A stretch of DNA of 64,000 bases, from the NCBI RefSeq assembly GCF_002091635.1, contig NZ_BDAC01000001.1, positions 1 through 64,000 on the forward strand, written 5' to 3'. The position numbers and the translations under genes were made by a program. This stretch comes from Pseudomonas indica NBRC 103045. Lineage in GTDB: Bacteria; Pseudomonadota; Gammaproteobacteria; Pseudomonadales; Pseudomonadaceae. The notes below the pieces were generated by a model that was not told the origin of the DNA, searched no databases, and saw only the letters and a program-made list of their open reading frames with translations. Shown piece by piece: positions 41,942-50,265 of the stretch (its first letter is position 1; every line of letters begins with the position of its first letter).

Positions 41942-42958
41942 CTACTGCCCTTCCACCGACTCGAACTTGAGCACCCCCTCCTCGAAGATATTCAGCTTCT
42001 GCCGCAGCTCGCGCGGCTGCATCGGCCCGTCGGGAGAAGTCGGTGCAGGGGATTCCACGCCCGCACCGGCATCGGCCGGCGGCGTCGCCTCCTGGCCCTC
42101 CTGACCGCTGTCCTGCTCCCCTTCGATCTCCCGCTGGGCGCGCTTGGTGAGCACGATGATGTCGATGCGCCTGTTGACCGGGTTCAGCGGGTTTTCGCGG
42201 TCGAACAACGCCGACGAAGCGTAGCCCACCACCCGCGCCACCTGCTCGTCCGGATAACCTCCAGCGATCAGAGCACGCCGCGCCGCGTTGGCGCGATTGG
42301 ACGACAGCTCCCAGTTGCCGAAATCGCCCCGTCCGGCGAACGGTTTGGCATCGGTGTGCCCGCTGATGCTGATCTTGTTCGGCACCGCCTTGATGGTCTC
42401 GGCCATGGCCAGCAGGATGTCTTCGAAATACGGCTGCAACTGGGCGCTACCGAGGGCGAACATCGGCCGGTTCTCGGCATCCATGATCTGGATGCGCAGC
42501 CCGTCCTGGGTGATCTCGAACAGGATCTGATCCTTGAAACGCTGCAGTTCCGGGTTCTGCTCGACCTTGTTCTGCAACTCCTGCAACAGCAGTTCGAGCC
42601 GTTCGTGCTCGATCTGCTCGGCCATGGTCTCGACCTGGTCTTCGCTGATCTCGATATCCTTCTGCGCTTCGGAACTGTCCAGCTCGGGGTTGAGCGTCTT
42701 GTCCGGCGCAGGCGTCGGCGTGCCGCCCAGGTCGATGACATAGGGGCTGGCGCTTTCGGTGAAACCGATGGGGTCCTTGAAGTAGCCGGAAATCACCTTC
42801 TTCTGCTCCGGCGTGGCGGCGGACATCAGCCAGAGGACCAGGAAGAACGCCATCATCGCCGTGGCGAAGTCGGCGAAGGCGATCTTCCAGGCGCCACCGT
42901 GGTGGCCGCCTACGGTCTTCTTGACCCGTTTTACGATGATCGGCTGATTGTTATCCAT
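41942..42958 (-). CDS. motB: Flagellar stator protein MotB
   Basis: A 338-residue stator subunit. The single TM helix with the proton-carrying Asp is 'AFADFATAMMAFFLVLWLMS' (Asp30). A plug/linker with Pro/acidic composition follows, then an OmpA-like peptidoglycan-binding domain ('ISGHTDAKPFAGRGDFGNWELSSNRANAARRALIAGGYP' and 'VNRRIDIIVLTKR'). A Pro/Gly-rich tail follows. It lies 3 nt after motA in one operon. Pseudomonas also has MotCD; the synteny here fits MotAB. Confidence 0.95.
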   Translation of the reverse strand: MDNNQPIIVKRVKKTVGGHHGGAWKIAFADFATAMMAFFLVLWLMSAATPEQKKVISGYFKDPIGFTESASPYVIDLGGTPTPAPDKTLNPELDSSEAQKDIEISEDQVETMAEQIEHERLELLLQELQNKVEQNPELQRFKDQILFEITQDGLRIQIMDAENRPMFALGSAQLQPYFEDILLAMAETIKAVPNKISISGHTDAKPFAGRGDFGNWELSSNRANAARRALIAGGYPDEQVARVVGYASSALFDRENPLNPVNRRIDIIVLTKRAQREIEGEQDSGQEGQEATPPADAGAGVESPAPTSPDGPMQPRELRQKLNIFEEGVLKFESVEGQ

Positions 42959-42961
42959 GAC

Positions 42962-43813
42962 TCAACGACCGCGAACCGTCTGCTCCAGCTCGCTGAAACT
43001 CGGCCGATGCAGGGAAAACAGCACCTTGCGCCCGAACTCCACCGCCAGCGACGGCGGCATGCCCGACGCCGAAGCCACCAGGGTCGCCTTGATCGCTTCG
43101 TACAGGTTGAGTTCTTCCTTGGCGTCGTGGTCCAGCGAGACCGACAGCGGACCGAAAAAGCCGTAGGCGGCAAGAATACCGAGGAAGGTACCGACCAGCG
43201 CCGCACCGACGTGGACGCCGAGTTCGGCCTGCGCCACCTCGCCCAGCAAGGCCATGGTCACCACGATCCCCAATACGGCGGCGACGATACCGAAGCCGGG
43301 CAGGCCGTCGGCGATACGGTTCACGGCGTGCGCCGGGTGTTCGAGTTCTTCCTTGAGGGTGGCGAGTTCCATGTCGAACAGCCCCTCCAGCTCATGGGGC
43401 GCCATGTTGCCGGACGACATGATGCGCAGGTAATCGCAGATGTAGGCGGTCATCCGCTCGTCCTTCAGCACCCCCGGGTACTTGCTGAAAATCGGGCTGG
43501 CGTTGGGGTCCTCGATGTCCGCCTCGATGGCCATCATCCCTTCCCGGCGGCTCTTGTTGAGGATTTCGTAGAGCATCCCCAGCACTTCCAGATAGAAGCC
43601 GTGGGTGAAGCGGTTGCCGAACATCTTCAGCGACTTCTTGAAGACATGCATGAACATGTAGCCCGGGTTGGCCTGCAGGAAGGCCCCCAGTGCGGCACCG
43701 CCGATGATCATGACTTCGAAAGGCTGGATCAGCGCGCCGATCTTGCCGTGGGAAAGCACGTATCCGCCCAGCACGCTGGCGAACACGACGATGATGCCGA
43801 TGATTTTTGCCAT
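42962..43813 (-). CDS. motA: Flagellar stator protein MotA
   Basis: A 283-residue four-TM stator subunit: 'MAKIIGIIVVFASVLGGYVLSHG', 'PGFGIVAAVLGIVVTMALLG' and 'GVHVGAALVGTFLGILAAYGFFGP'. The cytoplasmic loop has the charged residues that touch FliG ('SRREGMMAIEADIEDP'). A GGAGGTT-like ribosome binding site in CCTCCTTAT (complement) precedes the ATG. A candidate FliA promoter lies 54-80 nt upstream of the start. Confidence 0.96.
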   Translation of the reverse strand: MAKIIGIIVVFASVLGGYVLSHGKIGALIQPFEVMIIGGAALGAFLQANPGYMFMHVFKKSLKMFGNRFTHGFYLEVLGMLYEILNKSRREGMMAIEADIEDPNASPIFSKYPGVLKDERMTAYICDYLRIMSSGNMAPHELEGLFDMELATLKEELEHPAHAVNRIADGLPGFGIVAAVLGIVVTMALLGEVAQAELGVHVGAALVGTFLGILAAYGFFGPLSVSLDHDAKEELNLYEAIKATLVASASGMPPSLAVEFGRKVLFSLHRPSFSELEQTVRGR

Positions 43814-43866
43814 AAGGAGGTTGCTAACAGAGCCAGAAGAAAGGGTTTTAAAAATGACCCTTCTAA

Positions 43867-43893
43867 TTATCGGAACTTATGCGCCAGACTATA
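43867..43893 (-). promoter_or_regulatory. Candidate FliA (sigma28) promoter of motAB
   Basis: On the minus strand TATA (43890-43893), 15 nt, TCCGATAA (43867-43874), against the consensus TAAA-N15-GCCGATAA. Three of four and seven of eight positions match with exact spacing. motAB is reported as a FliA-dependent class IV operon in P. aeruginosa, which fits. Confidence 0.7.
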
Positions 43894-43929
43894 GGCTGAT
43901 CGGACGAAAAGCCAGTTGGCGCCCTCTGC

Positions 43930-45450
43930 ATGACACCTCAGTCCCTACCGCGCAGCCTCGATGCCTGGGTCAAATACCTGGATGCGGTACGCCTGCCGAT
44001 TTCCGAGGAAAACCATGCGCAAGTGCTCAGGGCGCTTGGCGACAGCCGTCGCTCGCTGCGCGAGATCGCCGATCTGCTGCAGGACACGCCAGCCATGGCG
44101 CTGGTCGTTCTGCGCGAAGCCAACAGCCATGGCAGCCAGCTCGGCGAACCCGCGGAAAGTCTCGAAGTCGCCCTCACCCGCCTCGGCCTGAAACGCGCCG
44201 AAACCTTGCTGCAACGGCTGCCGGCCCGCCCCCATACGGAAATCCCTAGCGCCCTGCGCCAATTGCAACTGATCAGCCAGCACGCCACGCAACAGGCCAA
44301 TGGACTGTTCGCAGCACGACTGGCGCGGCTCTGGCAGGAGATTCACTGGGGCAGCCTGCTGTTTCTCGCACCGCTCTGGCCATTGGCGGCCGCCCAGCCA
44401 CACCTGCTCGAAACCTGGGAGCAGCGTGTCATGGCCAAGGGCGAACCGGCCACCAAGGTGGAGCATGATCTGTTCGGTACGGCATTGCTGCCACTGTGCC
44501 TCACACTGGCCGAGCGCTGGCGATTGCCGGACTGGATCATCCAGGGATACCGCCTGCTGGCCAACGATCACCGACTGCTGGTCAAGGCCCTGCACATCGC
44601 CCGCGACAACGAACATCCCCTGCAACAGCAGCACCGGCTCGACGACGACCCGCCGCTGCGGCGCTGGTTGACCCAGCCGGCCAATACCATCCTGCTGGCC
44701 AACGGCCTCGCACTGTCCGCCCATCAGGCCTGGGACAGTCCGCATCTGCTGCGCTGGCAACGCCTGGCCGGGCTCTATCTGCAATTACCACTGGGTGACG
44801 TACAGCAGGCGATCCATCAGCAGGCGGCACAAAGCGCACGGCAGCATGCCGAACTGGGACTCTGGCATCCCGCCGAGGCCCTGCTCTGGCCCTGGAACGC
44901 CCGACACCTGAATCCCCAGCCGGCAATGGCCCCCATCCCCACATCCGACGCCCTGGGCGAATGGCGCAAGCAGTGCGCACAATTGCTGCAGGACCCGACG
45001 CCCTTCACCAACGTGCCGCAGCTCACCGCCTGCGCCGGCGCCGCACTGGAAGCCTGCGGCCTGAAGCGGATCCTGCTGCTGCTCGCCGACCGCCAGCACA
45101 GCCGTCTGCAGGCCCAGTTCATCGCCGGTCTGCCGCGGCAGGCGCTCGGCCTGTCTCTGGACCCGGCACAAAGTCAGGTCCTGCGCCGGCTGCTTGGCGA
45201 ACCCGGGCAACTGCGCCTGACTCCGACCAATACCGCGCAGTTCTCCGCAATGCTGCCCGGCAACCTCAAGTCGCTGTTTTCCGGCGATCAGATGCTGCTG
45301 CGCTCGTTGGCGAACAATGGACGCGTCGTGATGCTGCTGGTCGCCGACCAGAACGGCGCGCCTTTCGCCGAAGTTACCCTGCAGGCTTTCACCAAGACCG
45401 CGCAGTGTATCGAACGCGCCCTGGGCGCCTTCGCCCGGCGTAGCCGCTGA
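43930..45450 (+). CDS. HDOD-domain signalling protein
   Basis: A 506-residue cytoplasmic protein. The first ~210 residues form an HDOD domain ('NHAQVLRALGDSRRSLREIADLLQDTPAMALVVLREANSHGS', 'ESLEVALTRLGLKRAETLLQRLP'), an HD-related fold without catalytic metal residues that acts in signalling. The C-terminal ~150 residues ('TACAGAALEACGLKRILLLLADRQHSRLQAQFIAGL') look GAF-like by eye but I cannot confirm it. It is divergent from motA, consistent with a possible motility or c-di-GMP role, which is inference. rhdA follows after 65 nt. Confidence 0.83.
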   Translation: MTPQSLPRSLDAWVKYLDAVRLPISEENHAQVLRALGDSRRSLREIADLLQDTPAMALVVLREANSHGSQLGEPAESLEVALTRLGLKRAETLLQRLPARPHTEIPSALRQLQLISQHATQQANGLFAARLARLWQEIHWGSLLFLAPLWPLAAAQPHLLETWEQRVMAKGEPATKVEHDLFGTALLPLCLTLAERWRLPDWIIQGYRLLANDHRLLVKALHIARDNEHPLQQQHRLDDDPPLRRWLTQPANTILLANGLALSAHQAWDSPHLLRWQRLAGLYLQLPLGDVQQAIHQQAAQSARQHAELGLWHPAEALLWPWNARHLNPQPAMAPIPTSDALGEWRKQCAQLLQDPTPFTNVPQLTACAGAALEACGLKRILLLLADRQHSRLQAQFIAGLPRQALGLSLDPAQSQVLRRLLGEPGQLRLTPTNTAQFSAMLPGNLKSLFSGDQMLLRSLANNGRVVMLLVADQNGAPFAEVTLQAFTKTAQCIERALGAFARRSR

Positions 45451-45515
45451 CAGCCGCGGCTGCATCCGCGGCGCTTTCCGTTACAATCCACCCTCTTTGA
45501 CTTCCGGAGGCCCGA

Positions 45516-46331
45516 ATGTCCGCCTTCTCATCCTTGCCGCTGGTCATCGAGCCAGCCGATCTGGCTGTGCGCCTCCAGGCGCCGGAGCTGATCCTGGTGG
45601 ACCTGACCAGCCCGGCCCGCTATGCCGAAGGGCATATCCCCGGAGCCCGTTTCGTCGACCCCAAGCGCACCCAACTGGGCCAACCGCCGGCGCCCGGCCT
45701 GCTGCCGCCGCAAGCGCAACTGGAAGCCCTGTTCGGCGAACTGGGCCATCGTCCGGATGCGGTCTACGTGGTCTATGACGACGAAGGCGGCGGCTGGGCG
45801 GGGCGTTTCATCTGGTTGCTCGACGTAATCGGCCACGGTCGCTACCACTACCTCAATGGCGGGCTGCACGCCTGGCTCGCCGACGGCCGCGAGCTGTCCC
45901 GCGAGGTCCCGGCGCCAGTCGGCGGCCCGCTGCCGCTGACCCTGCATGACGAGCCCACCGCCACCCGCGAATACCTGCAAAGCCGCCTCGGTGCTGCCGA
46001 CCTGGCGGTCTGGGATGCGCGCGCTCCCGGCGAATACCGGGGCGAGAAGGTTCTCACGGCAAAAGGCGGCCACGTGCCCGGCGCGATCAACTTCGAGTGG
46101 ACCGCCGGCATGGACCCGAGCCGGTCCCTGCGTATCCGCGAAGACATCGCCGACGTGCTGAACGCCCTGGGCATCACCGCTGACAAAGAAATCATCACCC
46201 ACTGCCAGACCCACCACCGCTCCGGCTTCACCTACCTGGTGGCCAAGGCGCTCGGTTATCCGCGCGTGAAAGGCTACGCCGGCTCCTGGTCGGAGTGGGG
46301 CAACCATCCCGACACCCCGGTCGAGGTCTAA
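45516..46331 (+). CDS. rhdA: Thiosulfate sulfurtransferase (rhodanese) RhdA
   Basis: A 271-residue tandem-rhodanese protein. The active-site loop HCQTHHRSG places the catalytic Cys at position 230, the same motif and position known for Azotobacter vinelandii RhdA. The inactive N-terminal rhodanese ('LILVDLTSPARYAEGHIPGARFVD') precedes it. It transfers sulfane sulfur from thiosulfate. CCGGAGG lies just before the ATG. psd follows after 9 nt, so the two are probably an operon. Confidence 0.93.
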   Translation: MSAFSSLPLVIEPADLAVRLQAPELILVDLTSPARYAEGHIPGARFVDPKRTQLGQPPAPGLLPPQAQLEALFGELGHRPDAVYVVYDDEGGGWAGRFIWLLDVIGHGRYHYLNGGLHAWLADGRELSREVPAPVGGPLPLTLHDEPTATREYLQSRLGAADLAVWDARAPGEYRGEKVLTAKGGHVPGAINFEWTAGMDPSRSLRIREDIADVLNALGITADKEIITHCQTHHRSGFTYLVAKALGYPRVKGYAGSWSEWGNHPDTPVEV

Positions 46332-46340
46332 GGAATCGCC

Positions 46341-47210
46341 ATGTCCATCAAAGATCGCCTGTTCATCCTCAGCCAGTACCTGCTGCCGCATCACCTGGTG
46401 TCGCGCTTGGCCGGCTGCCTCGCCGAATGCCGCATCCCCTGGATCAAGAACCCCTTCATCAAGTGGTTCGCCCGGCATTTCGACGTCGACATGAGCCAGG
46501 CCCTGGTCGAAGACCTCACCGCCTACGAGCACTTCAACGCCTTCTTCACCCGGGCCCTGAAGAGCGACGCGCGTCCGCTCGACTCGACGCCCAACGCCAT
46601 CCTCTGCCCCACCGACGGCGCCATGAGCCAGCTCGGCCCGATCGAGAGCGGCCGCATCTTCCAGGCCAAGGGCCACAACTTCAGCGTGCTCGAACTGCTG
46701 GGCGGCGACGCCGAACGCGCAGCGCCCTTCATGGGAGGCGACTTCGCCACCATCTACCTGTCGCCGCGGGATTACCACCGCGTTCACATGCCACTGGCCG
46801 GCACCCTGCGCGAGATGATCTACGTGCCAGGGCGCATCTTCTCGGTGAACACTGTCACCGCGCAGAACGTGCCGGAGCTGTTCGCCCGCAACGAACGGGT
46901 GGTCTGCCTGTTCGATACCGAGCGCGGGCCGATGGCGATGGTGCTGGTGGGCGCCATGATCGTCGCCAGCATCGAGACGGTCTGGGCCGGTCTGGTGACG
47001 CCGCCCAAGCGCGAACTCAAAACCTTCCGCTACGACGAAGCCGCCCGTGCCCCGATCCAGCTGGAAAAAGGCGCGGAAATGGGCCGCTTCAAACTGGGTT
47101 CCACGGTGATCCTGCTGTTCGGCCCCGATCAGGTCCGCTGGACCGAAAGCCTCGCCGCCTTGAGCCCTGTCCGCATGGGCGAATGCCTGGGCCAGACCCG
47201 CTCCGTCTGA
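46341..47210 (+). CDS. psd: Phosphatidylserine decarboxylase proenzyme
   Basis: A 289-residue inner-membrane enzyme making phosphatidylethanolamine. The self-cleavage site is LGST at 252-255, where Ser254 becomes the pyruvoyl group. '[16 protein letters not shown]' holds the catalytic His region and '[27 protein letters not shown]' is typical. It is closely linked to rhdA upstream. Confidence 0.97.
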   Translation: MSIKDRLFILSQYLLPHHLVSRLAGCLAECRIPWIKNPFIKWFARHFDVDMSQALVEDLTAYEHFNAFFTRALKSDARPLDSTPNAILCPTDGAMSQLGPIESGRIFQAKGHNFSVLELLGGDAERAAPFMGGDFATIYLSPRDYHRVHMPLAGTLREMIYVPGRIFSVNTVTAQNVPELFARNERVVCLFDTERGPMAMVLVGAMIVASIETVWAGLVTPPKRELKTFRYDEAARAPIQLEKGAEMGRFKLGSTVILLFGPDQVRWTESLAALSPVRMGECLGQTRSV

Positions 47211-47260
47211 CCGTCGGGCGGCTCCGGCCGCCCGGCGAACGAATCCGCAAGCACTCGACG

Positions 47261-48232
47261 ATGACCGTACTCGCCACCTTCTGGGCGCGCCTGCTGCATG
47301 TGTTCGGCTGGCGCGCCAATGCCACCAGTCACCTGGAAAAAACCTTGTCGGCCCTGGGCGCCTTCTGCGGCATCGGGCTGATTTATGCCGTGACCCACTG
47401 GCTGTTGCCCAGCGAAGCCGCACTCTGGGTCGTCGCCTCCATGGGCGCCAGTGCCGTCCTGCTGTTCGCCGTGCCCCATGGCGTACTGTCGCAGCCTTGG
47501 GCGGTACTCGGCGGTCAATGCCTTTCCGCCGTGATTGGCGTGGCCTGCGCCCGCTGGCTCCCGGACAGCCCGCTGGCACCGGCCCTGGCCGTGGCGCTGT
47601 CAATCCTGGCCATGCATTACGCCCGCTGCATCCACCCACCGGGCGGAGCCACTGCCCTGACCGCCGTGGTCGGCGGGCCGGTGATCCATGACCTCGGCTT
47701 CAACTTCGTGCTCCTGCCGGTGCTGATGAACGTCAGCGTGATTCTGCTCGCCGCCTTCCTCTTCAACAGCCTGTTTCCCTGGCGCCGCTACCCGGTGGCC
47801 CTGGCGCGCCTGCCCGAGCCGCCGAAAGCGCCGTCCGGCATGGCGCCGGAAGACTTCTACCACGCCCTGCGCCAGGTCGACTCCTACATCGATATCCAGT
47901 TCGACGACCTCCTGGAAATCATGCAGCTGGCCGAACAGCACGCCCGCGCGCAACGCCTCGAAGCGGACGACATCCTGCTCGGCGCCTGCTACAGCAATGC
48001 TCTGGCAGGTGCCGGCTGGGCCGTGCGCCAGGTGATCGACGACGCACCGAAGCAGCGCGGCCGGCGCGACCTGGTGATCTACAAAGTGGTGGCCGGCGCC
48101 GGCCAGGGCAATACCGGCGTCTGCCGGCGCCTGGACATGGCCAACTGGGCTGCCCATGCCGTGGCCACGGAAGGCAAGGGCTGGATTCGGGTCACCCCGG
48201 AAGAATCCGCCCAACGTGCCGCGCAACGCTGA
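47261..48232 (+). CDS. HPP-family membrane protein
   Basis: A 323-residue protein with an N-terminal four-helix membrane domain carrying the family's namesake motif in 'YARCIHPPGGATALTAVVGGP'. Helices include 'LWVVASMGASAVLLFAVP' and 'FVLLPVLMNVSVILLAAFLFNSLF'. The soluble C-terminal half ('FYHALRQVDSYIDIQFDDLLEIMQLAEQHA...') is a short regulatory-looking region of unknown role. Some HPP proteins transport nitrite in plastids; bacterial function is not established. The start at 47261 was chosen at the first ATG after psd. Confidence 0.83.
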   Translation: MTVLATFWARLLHVFGWRANATSHLEKTLSALGAFCGIGLIYAVTHWLLPSEAALWVVASMGASAVLLFAVPHGVLSQPWAVLGGQCLSAVIGVACARWLPDSPLAPALAVALSILAMHYARCIHPPGGATALTAVVGGPVIHDLGFNFVLLPVLMNVSVILLAAFLFNSLFPWRRYPVALARLPEPPKAPSGMAPEDFYHALRQVDSYIDIQFDDLLEIMQLAEQHARAQRLEADDILLGACYSNALAGAGWAVRQVIDDAPKQRGRRDLVIYKVVAGAGQGNTGVCRRLDMANWAAHAVATEGKGWIRVTPEESAQRAAQR

Positions 48233-48404
48233 GGGGCCGGAACGGGAACGCGTCGGGAGGAGTCGAAAAAGCAGGCCGCAGACAGCGGCAAGATGTCACG
48301 AGGCCACCATCAAATGGCTGCGAGTCAAGTGTGATGCTGCTAGAGTTTCGGAAATCCTTTTAGACAGCGGTCACACACTGAGGCCGAGGAGCGTCCAAAT
48401 CTAC

Positions 48405-50207
48405 ATGGATAAACAGAGCCCTCACCTGCTGCTACGCGTCCCCACTCCCACCCAGCCGAGCCTGTCTTTCTGCGACGCAACGCCTCGCGACCTGAAGCGC
48501 TGGCTGGATGGGCTGCCGAAGGCCAATATCGGGGAAACTGCCCGCCAGCTCTACCAGGGGCTGGTCGAGCTCAATCAGTTGGTGACGCCAAGCACCAACC
48601 GGCTGCAGTTGCTGGAACTGTTACGTCCCGAGGTGCACTTCGTCTGCCAGCATCTGGAACGGCACTTTCTCAACCAGGCCATCGTGCTCGACGACCGCCC
48701 GCGCAAGGTCGCCAACCTTTGCCAGGCCCTGCAGAACCATTTGGCGCTCGGCTACAAGCTGATCATTTCCCGCACGGCGCAGCGCTTCACCCGCGAGCGC
48801 GCCCAACTGCTCACCATCGCCCTGCAACGCGCCAGCCATAGCCTGTGCGGCCCACTGGTGCGCTCCAACCAGTTGTATTGCCCGGTGCCGGAAGGCCTCT
48901 GGCTGGAATTGCACCAGATCTACCAGATCGCCCGCAGCCACGATCTGCACCGGCTGGTGGTACGCGATCCGCTGGCTCGCCATACCCAGGGACTGAGCGT
49001 CGAACAGACCTATCTCGTCGCCCTGCTGCTGGGCTGCGCCCGCTGCAACCAGATGCGCCAACAGGGCATCGCCCGCCTGGCCGATATGCTGGAAATCTGG
49101 TGCAGCCTGGCGCGCCTGCAAAGCCCCGATGCCCCCACCAGCCTGTTCCTCGTCGCGCCCCAGGTGGACGGGCCGCCGCGCTACCGGTCGCTGTTCCAGA
49201 ACGAACCCCGCGACAACCTGCTCGGCATGAACCCCGAGCCGCTGGTCGACGCCATCAAGGAATACCTGCTGCTCACTCCCGAGGATCGCCCCAAGGCACG
49301 GCTTCAGGTGCCGGAAGGGTTCAGCCTGGACCTGCTGCAGCACCTCAGCTCGGCCTGGGGCGACATTTCCGAACGCACCTTCCAGCGCAATCCCGGCCAG
49401 GGCACGCTGACGCTGTGCATCGGCATGACCGCCCTGCACTACTTCCTGGCCGGCCGCCGGCCTTTCGCCGACGTGCTCAAGCAGGAAGCCCAGCCGGTGC
49501 AATTCAAGCCAGTCACCGGCGGCCCGGACATCTGGAGCAAGGCCTTCGATGCCCAGCCGCAGACCCAATGGGAGGCCGGCCTGCCGCTGGAGGAAATCGA
49601 GTACAAGGTGGAAAAACCCGGCACTGCCACCGTGTCGAACGCTGGCCAGGAGGAGAACCATCCCACCTACGAGTTGCCCATCGTCAATCACAGCCCGGGA
49701 GGCTATTGCCTGGCATGGCCCAAGGAAGTGCCGGGCCAGTTGCAAGCCGGCGAGCTGCTCGGCGTCCAGGACACCCCGGGCCAGGACTGGAGCGTCGCCG
49801 TGGTGCGCTGGATCAGGCAGGTACGCGGCGGCGGCACGCAGATGGGGATCGAGCTGATCGCTCCCCAGGCACAGCCCTGCGGCCTGCAACTGGTACGCAA
49901 GACCGAACAGAGCAGCCAATACCTGCGCGCTCTGCTGCTGCCGGAAATCAGCGCGATTTCCCGCCCATCGACGCTGATCACGCCGCGTCTGCCGTTCCAA
50001 GAAGGCAGCAAGGTCATGATCAACCTGCACGGCGACGAACGCCGCGCCGTACTCAGCCAACGGCAGACCAGCACCGGCAGCTTCAGCCAGTTCGAATACC
50101 GGGAAGTCGACCGCTCACTCACAGAACGAGGGACACCCGTCACAGCCCAAGGAACCCAGGCGAGCAGCGGCGAGGAAGACTTTGACTCACTTTGGAAGTC
50201 ACTGTAG
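48405..50207 (+). CDS. PilZ-like protein encoded upstream of fimX
   Basis: A 600-residue cytoplasmic protein. The first ~400 residues are helical with no domain I can name. At about 425-505 'YELPIVNHSPGGYCLAWPKEVPGQLQAGELLGV' resembles a PilZ c-di-GMP-binding beta barrel with the N-x-S-x-x-G motif; the usual upstream RxxxR is not obvious, so nucleotide binding is uncertain. The position directly before fimX is conserved in Pseudomonas, as I recall (PA4958). A role with FimX in type IV pilus signalling is a reasonable inference. GAGGAG lies about 13 nt before ATG. Confidence 0.7.
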   Translation: MDKQSPHLLLRVPTPTQPSLSFCDATPRDLKRWLDGLPKANIGETARQLYQGLVELNQLVTPSTNRLQLLELLRPEVHFVCQHLERHFLNQAIVLDDRPRKVANLCQALQNHLALGYKLIISRTAQRFTRERAQLLTIALQRASHSLCGPLVRSNQLYCPVPEGLWLELHQIYQIARSHDLHRLVVRDPLARHTQGLSVEQTYLVALLLGCARCNQMRQQGIARLADMLEIWCSLARLQSPDAPTSLFLVAPQVDGPPRYRSLFQNEPRDNLLGMNPEPLVDAIKEYLLLTPEDRPKARLQVPEGFSLDLLQHLSSAWGDISERTFQRNPGQGTLTLCIGMTALHYFLAGRRPFADVLKQEAQPVQFKPVTGGPDIWSKAFDAQPQTQWEAGLPLEEIEYKVEKPGTATVSNAGQEENHPTYELPIVNHSPGGYCLAWPKEVPGQLQAGELLGVQDTPGQDWSVAVVRWIRQVRGGGTQMGIELIAPQAQPCGLQLVRKTEQSSQYLRALLLPEISAISRPSTLITPRLPFQEGSKVMINLHGDERRAVLSQRQTSTGSFSQFEYREVDRSLTERGTPVTAQGTQASSGEEDFDSLWKSL

Positions 50208-50265
50208 ATTGCCGGCACACCTGATTTTGTCGCTTTTTCGCGCCCGGTTCGGCGCGGTCTGACTT

